From positions 1 through 64,000 of the forward strand of contig JAPDRN010000085.1 in the NCBI GenBank assembly GCA_030247855.1: a DNA stretch of 64,000 nucleotides, given 5' to 3'. Both the position numbers and the translations under genes were made by a program. Source of the stretch: Knufia peltigerae (Eukaryota > Ascomycota > Eurotiomycetes > Chaetothyriales > Trichomeriaceae). Below, one piece after another: positions 28,681-39,929 of the stretch. The first letter of the stretch is position 1; every line of letters begins with the position of its first letter. The notes under the pieces are model-generated. The model was not told the DNA's origin, ran no database searches, and worked only from the letters and a program-made list of their open reading frames with translations.

Positions 28681-30967
28681 TTAGCTGATACTTTGAGATG
28701 ATGATGCTCTTGTCTCGGTGGTCCCATAAGAACCAGCAGAGTAGGTACTGACACTGCTTATAGGATGATGATTCGAAACTCCAGATCTAGATCCACATCT
28801 GTATCGTTCGTGGACTTGACCTTGACCACTCGTATACCTATTTCCACCGACGACACCGAAATTGCCATTACTGGTGAAGTGCCTCTGGTATGATTGTCGA
28901 GGTTGAGGTTGAGGTTGAGGTTGAGATTGAGGCTGGTAGTATTGCCCTTGTCTATTGTGATGTACTGACCTCAGGGGTGAAGGACGACGTAGACTTTTGT
29001 TGTTCTTGTTCGTTGAAACTGTTGTCGTTGACGATGTAGATGTAGCAGAACTTGTACGTGTGTTTGTACAAGTACGATCTCCCTTCTTTGTGGATGACGA
29101 AGGTGACGGGAAAATATAATGATGACCCGGTGAACGTGTAGGTAAAGAAGGTGACGGTGTTGGTGGTGGTGGTGCAACTGAGGGAACTCTCGGGACGAAC
29201 ATGGAACCAATTTTGGTCGTGTTGGCTGTCATTGGTGCAACAGGAAGAGGAGGGGGGGACGTAGTAGGTATAGGCACAGATTGTGGTAGTGTTGTTGCTG
29301 TCGAAGGTCTTTGTTTTTCCACAAGAGAACCACCAACTACTGTAGTTCCTGAACAACTTTCTTCTTGACCCTTTGATTTTGTTGCCTTTGTAACAACAAC
29401 AATTTCCCCTTTTTGACCTTGACCAGGAGAATTTGTCGTCGCCAAACCAGGAGTAGAGTCGGATGACTGCTGCTGTCGCTGCTGGAGTGATGACAATGTA
29501 GGTGGTGATGACTTTTGATGAAGAAGAGGCCATCTAGATCCTGTACTCAATGCTTGAATGGTCGGATCCGAGCTGAGTGGAGCATGCTGTAATGCAGGAG
29601 ACCAAGTTGGTGGTGGACGTTGGACCACAGGCAGTACATGAGTTTCTGGGACAGATCCTGCACCATCACCGACAACTCCTCCATTGTCTTGTCCATGGAC
29701 TTTTCCATTTCCAACCTTTTCAGGACTACCACTGCTACTCGACCGGTGTCTCGTTGTTGGTTGAAACCGACCTGAGCGAATGGTAGCTAGTGAGCCCGAA
29801 GACGTCGACGATGAAGATTGTGAAGACGTGACTGATTCTGGTGAATTGTAATCACCACCGCCGAGGTCAAGACAATGTCCTTCGGAAACGGACCTCAAAG
29901 TGCTGGAATACCGAGTGCTAGGTGCCGTGGTATAACTGCTGTAAACCATGTACCTTGGCCGGGGATGGTGGTTGTCATAATAGTAATGATGACTTCGATG
30001 AGGATGAATGGCCCTCTGGGAAGATAAACTGTTTCTCCTTTGTAACAATTGTTCACGTTCGAATCGAGGGTCCGAAGGTAGTCGATGACGAGGTCCAACA
30101 ACCTCGGGTACCATGAACAACCTGCTGTCCTTGTCGAATTCGATACTTGACATTGAAGTGCCGATCCTTTTTCTCTGCTCTCGAGGTATCGTCCTTCGAC
30201 AACAGCAAAAGAAGAATGTCAAGGTTCGATTCTTTTGTTGTCCATCGACCTCGTCGAAAAAGGAGAGGGCACACATTGAGATCCTACATTCGACAGAGAT
30301 GATTTTAGAAAAATGTTTCTCGACTCGGACGATGAAAGTCTTCTTTCGATCCAGACCTGGATATAAACACGAAAAAGAGAGTGTGTACTCACGCTATCAG
30401 GATTGACAATGCAACTACACTTCGATGCAGTTTGCAAGTCATGCCGTATTTCCAACTCATTTCGACAAGGACATTATTGTCGTTTCCACCCCATTGTTGT
30501 AGTGGTCTCGAGAGGCAAATGGGAGCTCGCAGGGCCACGGGGAGGAGACCGCATCCCGCCAAAAGCAACCAAAACAGCATCAGACATTGTACCGTCGCGG
30601 CACAGGCAGAGTCCAGTTGTGGCAGGGCCAGAGATGGTGATATCGTTTGCAGGTTTTGTGGCCTTTGTCGATAGATCAAGAACAATCGTAGTTTGGTCAC
30701 GAGGATGGTGAGGATCGACTTGGTGGAGCACAAAGGTTAGTGAGGGTTGCCTCGAACCGGACGGACCAGATGTGAAGAAGAGTGAAAAAGGCTCACAAGT
30801 CCAACAGATACGTATACACCCAGGGCGATGGTGGCGCAGATGGTTCCTTTTAGGAGTAAAAATCCGCAAATCAAGAGGACGCTGTATGACAGACAAAGCA
30901 CCAAAATCCTGGTGACCACTCTGTACATTGTAGTTTGCTTCATGGTGTTTTGGTTAGACTCAGTCAT
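28681..30967 (-). CDS. four-TM (MARVEL-like) membrane protein with long disordered cytosolic tail
   Basis: Three exons (30797-30967, 30393-30718 and 28681-30283) encode 699 aa. The first three hydrophobic segments are VLCLSYSVLLICGFLLL with TICATIALGVYVSVGL, and VQCLMLFWLLLAGCGLLPVA. The fourth, VVALSILIAISMCALSFF, is formed only by splicing exon 2 (donor gtgagt, whose TGA looks like a stop) to exon 3. That restored segment is the main argument for one gene rather than two. A juxtamembrane LTFFFCCCRR could be palmitoylated. The remaining ~500 residues are Ser/Thr/Pro-rich and disordered, with QSQPQPQPQPRQ from a hexanucleotide repeat. Such four-TM plus tail proteins are common in moulds and mostly unstudied; a cortical or septal role is only a guess. 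Confidence 0.6.
28899..28932. repeat. GAGGTT hexanucleotide repeat (codes for Gln-Pro)
   Basis: Four to five GAGGTT units and one GAGATT variant; on the minus strand they encode alternating Gln and Pro in the tail of the membrane protein. Likely length-variable between strains. Confidence 0.8.
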
Positions 30968-31504
30968 GCTGGAAACCCAAAAGAAAATGAGGAACTCGAG
31001 AAGGGAAGACGATCAGTATGAACCATGGACGGGACAAAATCTTCCCTCTTTATTCAAACGCGACATGACACGAAACGACGCGGTTCGCTGAATGCTGCTT
31101 AAAACACCTTGAACATTTTTTTTCACACGCGAGAGAGTGTGGGCGCGAGACAAGCCATCTGGAAGAATGCGCGATGGCTGTTGAGGCAAGGGAGATGAAG
31201 GAGGAGGAGGTTGGATACGAATAATCGAACTCCAAACCACCAAAAGGGAGAGAGGGATAAGAGAGAGGCAGGGTTGGAAAGGGGGGCAACTCAGCGCATT
31301 GACTCTGGTATTTCTCCAGCTCTCTCTCGTTTCATCCATGGAATGCCATTTTCCTTTGTACGAGTACCTAAAATCCTTTTCATCTCTTACTCCGTGCGCC
31401 CGCCGTATGATCCAAAAAAATGGTTTGGCTGATCAGTATCCATAGTTGAACAGGGGGTATCATTAATCACACACAAGAAAAAAAAATCCAACATTTCCCA
31501 AATA
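30968..31504. other. intergenic region between RdRP 3' end and membrane-protein gene
   Basis: Holds the promoter of the four-TM protein gene and the 3' flank of the RdRP gene (both minus strand). Purine-rich around 31190-31300. No gene supported. Confidence 0.5.
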
Positions 31505-34500
31505 TCACTCTTCCATCATGTCAACGTCAATCATATCTTCTGCATCCATCTCCTCGGCATCGGCGTCAGCATCCATTGTTTGTCGATCCTCCAGTGCTTT
31601 GGCCAACTTCGAACTGACTTTCATCATGTCAAGTATGTTTTCTGGTACCAGACGCACAGGGCCTTCGTAACTGATGGCTTTGAGATGGCACAATTCTCTT
31701 CCTGCAATGCTCCACACCCATTCAGGAAATATGCCTCTTCGGCAGATGTGATAGTGCAAACAAGATGCTCGCAAAAGTGACCAGTAAGAAAATTGCAAAG
31801 TCGTTTCTTCTTCGAAACGACGGCGTATGGGGTGGTCAATCTTCTTCGGTTCAATGGCCAGAAAAGGCTCATAGATTTGACGAATGGCATAGGTGTACTT
31901 GGCTGAATCCGATAACTCCTCAGGCGATGCCACTTCTCGCCATCGCTTTTGGATCTCCTCAATGCGTTGTATCAGGTCGTCACAGATCAGATAGGTACCA
32001 TGACCGTGTTCATGGTCTGCTTCAGCGATGAGACTCCTTGGCTGAGAACTGGACTTGCTGCCTCGCGAGCTCTGGCGAGATCTCTTTTCGGACGCCTTCT
32101 TCTCGTCGAGTGCCTTCTTCCACAAGTCTTTCCAAGTGGCACTCAGAACACCGTCATAGACACCAGCTTCCGAATTGAGTTTCTGGAAACCAGCCAATGT
32201 GTTGTCCTTCTCTCGTTCCGCCACTTCAAATTTGAGAAAGTCCATGATATTTGCAAAAGTTCCCTGTTGCCGTTGCGGAGGACTGCTTGTCTTGAAGGCT
32301 GGTCTGTGTAGTTTTCTGCCGCCGTTCGCTTCGGCACGGAATGAGAACCAAGCACTCTCATTCAGGCTCCAACCCTGCTTGTTGCTGTCAACTAGGTAAC
32401 CAGCCAATGTTGCAAGCATGACAGCACCTGGGTGTGATAATTTTCTTGCGCTCCCCTGTTGGCTGATGGAGTATATCAGCTTTTCATGCTCTGTTGAACA
32501 GCTACCCATGAGACTTGGACGTGCATTGAATTCGACACAAGCTTGAAAGAAATCGTTCAATGCCTCTTGAAAGGGCCGGTCTTTGGTGAAAATCTCACCA
32601 AGCGGTCTCGACTCCTGTCTCATGCCACACGACTCTGGGCTGGGCATAGTAGGCAATTCGGAGTTTTTGAAAGGCTCCACGATCGCAGGGTCCCAGCACA
32701 CCCAACAAGTATCACCATCATAATCTCCTCCGGACAGCATGGATGCCAATGGCCGAGTGCCAGTCGTAGGGAATATAATGACATTCCTGTAGTGTCGTAG
32801 CTCATGTATGTAAACAGCTTTGCGTTTCTGAACATCGGAAGCAAGGTATGCAGGATTTCTTGCCACAAGCACTTCAATGTCGTTGAGCACCAGCTCACTC
32901 ATACCGCTCCGTGGATCTTTGACCGCCTTGGAGAAGTTGAGACAAACTTCATCATGCTTTAATTTGCCAGTGGGATCTGGCACACAGAAGACAGTCGTTG
33001 ATGAGATTTGAGTGATCCACAGCCTCTCAACGTAATTGGTCATGTAGTGCATCAGTATTGTTTTCACACAGTCTTTGACCTTGGTAGACTCTGAAGGACT
33101 GAATGAGGACTCAAGCAGAAGCCTTAGCTGTTGCCGACGGTCTGAAGGGAATGAACCTAGAACATTTTTCTTCTCGATTGGGCCCAAGAGTCCATTCGTC
33201 TGCATCCACACTAGTAATGGCCTTCCGTCCCTCTCGTCTTTGATGGCTGCCTTGAGAGATTCCGAAAAAGATTGAGTATCGGCCATGAGTGCATCTTCGA
33301 ACGCTGCACGAGGCACACCACCATCCTCGAGAACAGTAATCAATTGTAAATTGAGGTGCCCAGGTTTGCATTCGCCGGCCCAGTTCAGGACTTCAAATGT
33401 TCGGAGACACACATCATCACATTTTCGGTGTCTGGGATGTGGCTTGATCTTCAATTGCGAATCGGATACTTCGATCCAGTACCCTCGTTCACTTTTTTCA
33501 GAGTGCCGATTTTGAAAATCCACTATCCACAGCCCTTTGGCACCAGAGATTCTGCCTTGGAAAGCACACGGCATGTCGCCCTGACCACCTAACTTCTTCC
33601 AAATTGCCTGTGCCAATTCAAAAGAGATTAATGCACAACCGTCGTTCATGACTGGGCTAGATGGTGAGTCATGTCGGACAATAAACTCATTTCGATTGAG
33701 AGTTTCTGTTGGCGTTGTTTTCGAGAGCCCGAGACCGCATCTGGAAAACAACTTCAGATCAGTCGATTGTGCGTTGGCCTCAAATTGCATATGCCAGTCA
33801 GCCAGAAGTTTCAGTTCGATCTCTTGATGGTGGCCATCGATGTCAAGTGAATCTGCATATAGATCAACGGGTGACGGAGGAGCTATGATATCGTACCCTG
33901 TTTCTGCAAACAAGAAGAATTTGAGACGTGATGACTGATCCTTTCGCCGCTTCTTCTTATCGGGCTCCACGTAAAAAACACGCCAGTATCTCCCTGCGAT
34001 GAAATGGCTGTTACCAGTCAAGAAGTTTGTGATTCGCTTACGCAGAAGATCTCGGTCGTTGGCTCGAGATTTGAGGGCTTCTGGGTAGTTGGTTGGAGAG
34101 AACTCAGGGGTAAACAGTACCAGAAATCGGTCTGCCCCAAACTTTCTGTAAAATCTACAAGATTGTTCAAGACGCATTTCCTGCGTTTCAAGCTTGAACC
34201 AGCCATCGGCAAGGTCTTTGTTCCAGACAAGGTTTGCGGTGAGATATACCGCCTTTGTCGAGTGTAAATCGCTGTATTTGTTCTCAGAAGCCATCCGAAG
34301 AGGAATGTCCGATTTGGGTGGTAGTGATATCTGTTTCTGCCGAAAATACTCCCTCGCAGCTTCCCAATACGCATCAAAAGTGGGAACATCGGTCTTGCAT
34401 CGTTTCCGAATGGTTTCGTAGAAATCGATAGGAATATCTCCTGTCTTGCCTGCAAGACGATCACTCTCCCAGGACAGCCAGAATGGAAGACTCGAAGGTA

Positions 34501-35539
34501 ATTGGCGCTTTTCGGGAAAAGTATTGCTCAAGGCTGCATCTGAATCATTGGATAAGAAGGAGCTTTCATGGAAAGACCTTCGGAAGTCGTCATCTTCCAT
34601 TAATTCGTCCAATTCTTGAGTCGGCAGGAGATCTTGTGACTGTTCTGCCTTGGGAGAAGTTTCAAACCCTTCCAAGACCGAGGTTTGATGAGATATATCG
34701 CTGTAGCCCTCGACGTGATCGAAAACAGATGAGGTTCTGGATGTTGCAATGGTGTCAAAGCTAGTAATTTCTGGATGTGACCTGGTGTGCGATGGTGATA
34801 GGGGCTCCGATTTTGTGTAGAAGGGAGGTGGTCTGAAATAATTAAGTTGTTTCAGTGTTTGCTGACGCTTACTTTTCTGTTCAAGAGTTACAAAGACAGA
34901 CCTTGGATGCTTCAGGGCTACACTTACACTATCAGGAGAAAGAATCGACCGTTTCACGGAGGCTGTTCCTGGAGACTTTAGTCTTGGTTCCAGACCCTCA
35001 TGCGCACCAGCTCTCCTAGGAGTGATAGGGGTGCTCTGGGTCCGAGTCAGATGTCTCTTGGAAGGTGTTGATGGCGCAGTGTTGTAAGTAGTGTCCGATA
35101 GTCTTTCCGGGGACATCGACTCCGACAATTGAGCAAGCTTACAGTACTCATCAAGAACTTTAAACAGTGCTTGAGAAAGCTGATTTCGTTCTGAAGCAGA
35201 GAGTTTTTTCAGTTGCAGCGCACACTTCTCTCGCTCAATAAAACTTTTGGTGACAGGAAGAGTGGCAAGAGTGCCCTTCTCCTGCGAAGGTTTGTACACC
35301 CATTGCGAATGGATTTGGCGAGCCTCCACATCAAATTCTTCAATGATTTTTTCGATGGGAACAGAACGAAATGTGAGCATCCTAATCCTGGAGAAACATT
35401 GGAACGCCAGTCGATCATTACCACCAGCATTTCGAGCTTGTGCGCCATGCAGTTTTGGCAGCCCAAGATCCCAGCGGGCATTGAGATGATCAACAGCCCA
35501 GTCCACCTTTGCACCAAGATGTGCAGGGGTTGTTGTCAT
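31505..35539 (-). CDS. RNA-dependent RNA polymerase of RNA silencing
   Basis: Single exon, 1344 aa. Cellular RdRPs of the QDE-1/RRP family copy aberrant single-stranded RNA into dsRNA for Dicer in quelling, meiotic silencing or small-RNA pathways. The catalytic signature is LSGGDYDGDTCWVCWD with the metal-binding DYDGD at about residues 939-943, preceded by the family block AYLASDVQKRKAVYIHELRH and VIIFPTTGTRPLASM. Upstream blocks GDMPCAFQGRISGAKGLWIVD and WIEVSDSQLKIKP also match RdRPs. The first ~350 residues are a poorly conserved, Ser-rich region (TPSKRHLTRTQSTPITPRRA). The C-terminus ends in an acidic run. Fungi usually have two to four paralogues; this one cannot be assigned to a clade by eye. 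Confidence 0.94.
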   Translation of the reverse strand: MTTTPAHLGAKVDWAVDHLNARWDLGLPKLHGAQARNAGGNDRLAFQCFSRIRMLTFRSVPIEKIIEEFDVEARQIHSQWVYKPSQEKGTLATLPVTKSFIEREKCALQLKKLSASERNQLSQALFKVLDEYCKLAQLSESMSPERLSDTTYNTAPSTPSKRHLTRTQSTPITPRRAGAHEGLEPRLKSPGTASVKRSILSPDSVSVALKHPRSVFVTLEQKSKRQQTLKQLNYFRPPPFYTKSEPLSPSHTRSHPEITSFDTIATSRTSSVFDHVEGYSDISHQTSVLEGFETSPKAEQSQDLLPTQELDELMEDDDFRRSFHESSFLSNDSDAALSNTFPEKRQLPSSLPFWLSWESDRLAGKTGDIPIDFYETIRKRCKTDVPTFDAYWEAAREYFRQKQISLPPKSDIPLRMASENKYSDLHSTKAVYLTANLVWNKDLADGWFKLETQEMRLEQSCRFYRKFGADRFLVLFTPEFSPTNYPEALKSRANDRDLLRKRITNFLTGNSHFIAGRYWRVFYVEPDKKKRRKDQSSRLKFFLFAETGYDIIAPPSPVDLYADSLDIDGHHQEIELKLLADWHMQFEANAQSTDLKLFSRCGLGLSKTTPTETLNRNEFIVRHDSPSSPVMNDGCALISFELAQAIWKKLGGQGDMPCAFQGRISGAKGLWIVDFQNRHSEKSERGYWIEVSDSQLKIKPHPRHRKCDDVCLRTFEVLNWAGECKPGHLNLQLITVLEDGGVPRAAFEDALMADTQSFSESLKAAIKDERDGRPLLVWMQTNGLLGPIEKKNVLGSFPSDRRQQLRLLLESSFSPSESTKVKDCVKTILMHYMTNYVERLWITQISSTTVFCVPDPTGKLKHDEVCLNFSKAVKDPRSGMSELVLNDIEVLVARNPAYLASDVQKRKAVYIHELRHYRNVIIFPTTGTRPLASMLSGGDYDGDTCWVCWDPAIVEPFKNSELPTMPSPESCGMRQESRPLGEIFTKDRPFQEALNDFFQACVEFNARPSLMGSCSTEHEKLIYSISQQGSARKLSHPGAVMLATLAGYLVDSNKQGWSLNESAWFSFRAEANGGRKLHRPAFKTSSPPQRQQGTFANIMDFLKFEVAEREKDNTLAGFQKLNSEAGVYDGVLSATWKDLWKKALDEKKASEKRSRQSSRGSKSSSQPRSLIAEADHEHGHGTYLICDDLIQRIEEIQKRWREVASPEELSDSAKYTYAIRQIYEPFLAIEPKKIDHPIRRRFEEETTLQFSYWSLLRASCLHYHICRRGIFPEWVWSIAGRELCHLKAISYEGPVRLVPENILDMMKVSSKLAKALEDRQTMDADADAEEMDAEDMIDVDMMEE

Positions 35540-36577
35540 GTCGGATCGTTTGGCGGACTATGGCACTTGTCGAGTCGACATGTGGTGTATCGGCTGCCTT
35601 TGGAAGCGATTGAAGTGGAAGGTTGTTCTCGGTAGTTTCACCCAGACGCCGGGGGTCCGTTGGTGTGTGGAAGCCGGTGATGCCCCACCCGCATCAGTAT
35701 GACACCCAGACACCTCTGAGGTAGAAGAGAAAATCCTATAAGTTCAATTGTCTATGATATCGGACAGTGAGGATGGGAGAGTGGAGAGATGTTTGCCTCA
35801 GGCACAAGTGAGAGTGAAGGGAGACAAGAAGTGAGTCGTTGATGAACGCGACCAATTGGCGATAATTAATGCTGGACGCGGGTCGGTCCTTTCCATTGCC
35901 GCTTTGGCCATTTCCCTGGTAACCCTTTTTCTATCACTATCACCCCCGAAGGTCTCAGTAAGCGAAGAACTGGTCGCGTTGTCTTGGGCGGCAACAGTAC
36001 GCAGTAGTAGAGCGCGTAAAGTGATTTTACCATCATAGCAGAGTCATTATCTAAAGTCACCTCAATACGGGTTACAAATCGTGGACACTGAAAGAAAGTT
36101 GAATGTGTAGGAAACTCAGAAGAAGACGGTTTCCTCGTGTTTATATTCTCTGCTTACGACGTTGGTCCCTTCCTTGGTGGGTGCAACTAGATGGTTAGAG
36201 GTGGCCTCGACAATGCAAATCTGCCTAACCTCATGATTATGCCAAACATTGAACAAGCAATGTCTGCCAAGCAGCTGTATAGTCTAGAGCTTCATGACGA
36301 CCTTCGATCCACTTTTGTTTCCTCTGTCATGCATATCAGACCAGCGTCATCAATAGCTGCTGACCACTCGGTCTGTCACAGCAAGTCGTCCCTGTCCCTT
36401 TGTGATGAAGCCGGTGACTAGTACTGTCGTTCCAATAGGATGATTTGTCCACATGCGTCAAAGAGACCGCCGAGGACCAGGCAACAGTCTATTCCTTCCT
36501 GCGATGGCCACGTGGATTACCTGAGCCACTGCTTGTTGTCAGCATCGGTACTTCGAGATACATGGTCATGTTTAGAC
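35540..36577. other. intergenic region of about 1 kb, RdRP promoter
   Basis: Upstream of the RdRP gene and downstream of CNA1 (both minus). Small frames (35856-36038, 36191-36421 and 36440-36697) have no domains. No gene or clear element identified. Confidence 0.5.
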
Positions 36578-38339
36578 TTACAAACTGATTCGTCGTGCTA
36601 CGCCCTGCAGTTGGGCATCATTTTCGGCTTCGGTAGCGGCTCTTTCGAGCGCAACCCTCCTGTCCTCTGCACTTCGCTTCTCAATCTCCTCGGGTGATGG
36701 GGGGAGGCGTTCGTTTTGAATGTCTACTTTTCGGGCATCTTCAAAATTGTGGATGGCCTGTTTTATGCCTTCCGCGCCGAGCATCAGGGTGCCGGCCGGT
36801 AGACGACCTCCAGATTGCGTCTTCAACTCAGTAACACGCTCCGATTCTTCTCTCAGCACCTGGAAAACTCGGGAAAGTCTACCAATAGCTAAAATCTTGT
36901 TTTTGATGGCACGGCGTTTCGCTTCGATAGATTCGGCTTCACTGAGTGGAGGTGTTTCAGCGGTAATGCTTGCGCTCGGCGTGTCTTCTTCGAGTTCTTC
37001 CTTGGAGCAGGTGTTGAGGATAGCGATGAGCATGTCGGTGATTTTCTCGCCCACGAAAGGTAGTGACCAGGTAAAGACGTCCATGAAATTGGGGAGCCAA
37101 TATGGATGAGGGGTGCAGTTGAACTGTCGAATGTTCATTACGTTGTTCTCATACTTGAGCACCGCAGCCTTATTGTTATACACGTCGAGATAATTGGGCG
37201 CGCTGAAAATGGTCATGACGCTAGGGAAGCCTGTGGTCCGGGTCTTGCGATACATGCGATAGCCAGCGTCTTGAGCTTCGTGGGCTCTGATGATGGAAAG
37301 CAGATTGTTCTTTTCCAGGAAATTGCACGCGGCGGGGTATGAGAAGAAGTACGAGCAGCCTCGAACATGGTTGTGAACGTAGTATTCCCCGGTCTTTTCT
37401 TGTCCAAATTCCTCTAGAGGATCAGCCCACAGAATGTCGCACATGAGACCGTGTGTAGGAGGTTCTCGAAAGCGGTCAATCTAGAAAGGTCAGCATTTGT
37501 CATTCCATCCGATGTGGAATCACCTGCCCTTTTGATGTCATCCAAGGTATGTAACTCCGGGCTGAGGCCACCATGGATACACAGAAACTGCTTGTTCATA
37601 ACCGCAGCCAATGGCAGGGCGCAGAAAGAGTCCATGCAGGCATCGTAGATCTTCTCTGAGTATTTGTGTTTGCACTCGAGCTTGAATGTGAAGTAGTCTG
37701 TGAGATGTCGACACTCATGATTGCCGCGCAGCAGCCACAGAGTATCGGGATACCAAATCTTCAGCGCCCACAGATAGAGAACACACTGAAAAAGTCAGTT
37801 TCTATACGTATACTCAGGACCTGAAGGGAACTCACCTCGATACTGAAGTAGCCTCGATCAACGTAGTCGCCCAAAAACAGATAACGGGTTTCAGATGGAT
37901 CCCCTCCAACCTCGAACAACTTCATCAGGTCGAAATACTGGCCGTGGACATCCCCACAGACGGTGATAGGGGCGTCCATCTCCAACAAGTTGGGTTCGGC
38001 CTTCAGTACTTTGGCGCCTTCACTGATGATCCATAGTGCTTGCTCTTCCGTCAAACGTCCTTCGCGATAGAAATGTTGTTTGAGAAAAGCGAGATTGGGT
38101 TTCGATGAATCGGTAGGCGACCAGAATTGTTCGTTGGTAGGAACTTGCATGGCGGGGGCTTGGACATCTGCCTCCGGGTATCAGCATGAGGAGCACGAGA
38201 CAATAGTCGATTGGTTCTCACCCTTGCAGACTCTCTCTTGAGTGCTCACCTGTGAGCCATCTTCCATGATATGCAAGGTGAAATCAATCTCTGGGACTGG
38301 CTTCTTGTCCACCACCGCCTTCGCCAACGGCCCATCCAT
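36578..38339 (-). CDS. CNA1: calcineurin catalytic subunit A (protein phosphatase 2B)
   Basis: Four exons (38222-38339, 37836-38167, 37528-37785 and 36578-37480) encode 536 aa. This Ca2+/calmodulin-activated Ser/Thr phosphatase controls Crz1/NFAT-type signalling, stress responses and hyphal growth. Metallophosphatase motifs: VCGDVHGQYFDL, LFLGDYVDRGYFSIE, LLRGNHECRHL, LCIHGGLSPE and SAPNYLDVYNNK. The calcineurin B-binding helix region precedes the calmodulin-binding segment AIKNKILAIGRLSRVFQVLR. An autoinhibitory C-terminus follows (ERLPPSPEEIEKR, ending GVARRISL). Intron 3 (37481-37527, 47 nt) has a GC donor (AGG/GCAGGT), the only join that keeps DDIKR-IDRFREPP in frame. An in-frame Met 31 codons upstream (38432) is possible. 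Confidence 0.96.
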
Positions 38340-39358
38340 TATGAGAATTGGCTGCGCTTCGAGCGCAAGGTTTTGTCTTGAGACGCTGCGACCGTCAAGG
38401 ACAGCGCAATTGGAGGCCCACACCAGGAGCAATTAATAGAGCTAAGATCCAAGGATAGCAAAGTCCGCACAGAGACAGAGAGGCGTGTCAAACGTAGAGT
38501 CGTGGGAGGAAAGTCGTGACGGACGTCAAGGTGGCACGCACGGCGAGAGGCAAACAGCGACACAGAGAGGGCAGCCTGCGCACCGGGTTGCGAAGGTAGG
38601 AATCGGAGGGAATGATAAATCTGGATGGTGTAGAAGTAGGAGCTGAAAGATTGAGATATGGAGGAGTGAGCAATAGAATTTATTATTGGGGGCTGATGTT
38701 GTACTGTAGGAGTCGATGATGGTAGCGCAGGTGGAAGGAGAAGCAATTGATTGAAAATGGAATAGTGCTTTCTTCAGGGCTGAAGGCGTTTTAATTCTGG
38801 ACACCGAAAGACTCCTGAGGCTAATAATGAGCTTGACAAGAGGGGCGAGAAGAAGAACTTTGGTCTTTCATGCTCCAAAAGATCTGACCTGGTGAGATAA
38901 TACAAGAGAAAAGAGGGGGGGGCCTTCGCACAGTAGGCGAAATATACAGTACGGTGTATCCGTACGAGGTATTACGAGTATGTGTCTCTACTCCGTATGT
39001 GTATGTGATTTATATACGGAGTACGGAGTAATAGTACAGCAAACACGAGCATTCGTCCTCCGTACATTCCATGCGCAATTTAGCAAACCCTCATGTATCT
39101 CAGGTATCTACCTCTACAAGTACCTCAGTCCATCCTGATACTTTGTGAGGTTCTACTCCGTACTGTAGGTGCCGCCCAAGCAAACCAACCAGTAAGACTC
39201 TAGTTCGTCTCTCGCCGACGCCGAGGCATGTGCATTGCATCTCCTCGTAATTAATTCCCCAGTCCTATCAACACCTGCTTGTATCCCTCCTTCTGCGACA
39301 TTCCGAGATTGGGCGCTTCTGTGTTTTATTCTGATGGTGCTTGTTGCAATCTAGGGCC
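38340..39358. other. intergenic region with ACGGAGTA-type repeats
   Basis: Divergent region between CNA1 and a small plus-strand gene. The CNA1 side is C+T-rich in the sense of CNA1 transcription, as expected for its promoter and leader. Around 38945-39170 there are repeated CCGTAC/ACGGAGTA strings. No gene. Confidence 0.55.
38945..39029. repeat. cluster of GTACGG / ACGGAGTAC strings
   Basis: The stretch holds GTACGG, CCGTACG, CTCCGTATG, TACGGAGTACGGAGTA and similar strings. More copies occur at 39058 (CTCCGTAC), 39158 (CTCCGTAC), 19440 (ATACGGAGTA) and 31388 (CTCCGTGC). These short strings recur between mould genes; their origin is unknown. Confidence 0.6.
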
Positions 39359-39929
39359 ATGTTTGACACAACGAGTATGCCCTGCATGACCATATTTGAC
39401 AAGGGAGTTCTGAAGCTGACTGCTGCAACCAGAGCCTCATCCATTGCTGGCCCAGGTCCCATTGACCGTCTCGCCTTTCCTGTCCCTCCCGACTGCTGTC
39501 ACACTGCCATATACATATCGCTCTGCTCCTACCTCTTTGCCCTCTTCCATCATAGCGGAAAATGGTGAAGGGAAGCCCAAGTATGTCGTATCGTCATCTG
39601 GACACTCTGCACACCCAGAAGACATCGCCAACTCATGCAAAGCCCTCCAAGCCCATCTTCAAAAAAGTGCCGATGCAGCAGAGAAAGCCATAAGAGACTG
39701 GGAACAAAACATCAAAGACCGGGACCTTGCAGAAAAGCGAAGAGTTGCTCCTGGGTGGTTAGATCGTACCGAAAAAATACTCGAACCTACCAAAGCCCAG
39801 TCCAAACAAGAGAACGACCAAGGGCTGTTGGATGCACATCCTGCAAATTCTATTTCTGCTCCTACCATGTCACCCAGCAGAGAAGGAGAAGAATTGGATC
39901 GAGCATTTGGCGGCCTGAATGTGAAGTGA
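39359..39929 (+). CDS. small conserved-looking fungal protein, function unknown
   Basis: Best model: a 16-nt first exon (39359-39374, ATG TTT GAC ACA ACG A, donor gtatgc) and 39556-39929 (acceptor catag), giving 129 aa that starts MFDTTENGEGKPKYVVSSSG. The second exon is coding in character: SAHPEDIANSCKALQAHLQK, a charged helix DWEQNIKDRDLAEKRRVAPGW and a terminal LDRAFGGLN. It is hydrophilic, mostly helical, without signal or TM, and could be a small adaptor or coiled-coil protein. The stop codon lies inside the GTGAA repeat at 39921. The first exon is inferred from phase alone; the C-terminal exon is better supported. Confidence 0.5.

Noticed and set aside
30277..30388. Two separate tandem genes, a ~166-aa membrane protein and a 531-aa low-complexity protein
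   Set aside because: The 112-bp gap has a perfect donor/acceptor pair in phase and the join completes a fourth TM helix; one gene is simpler.
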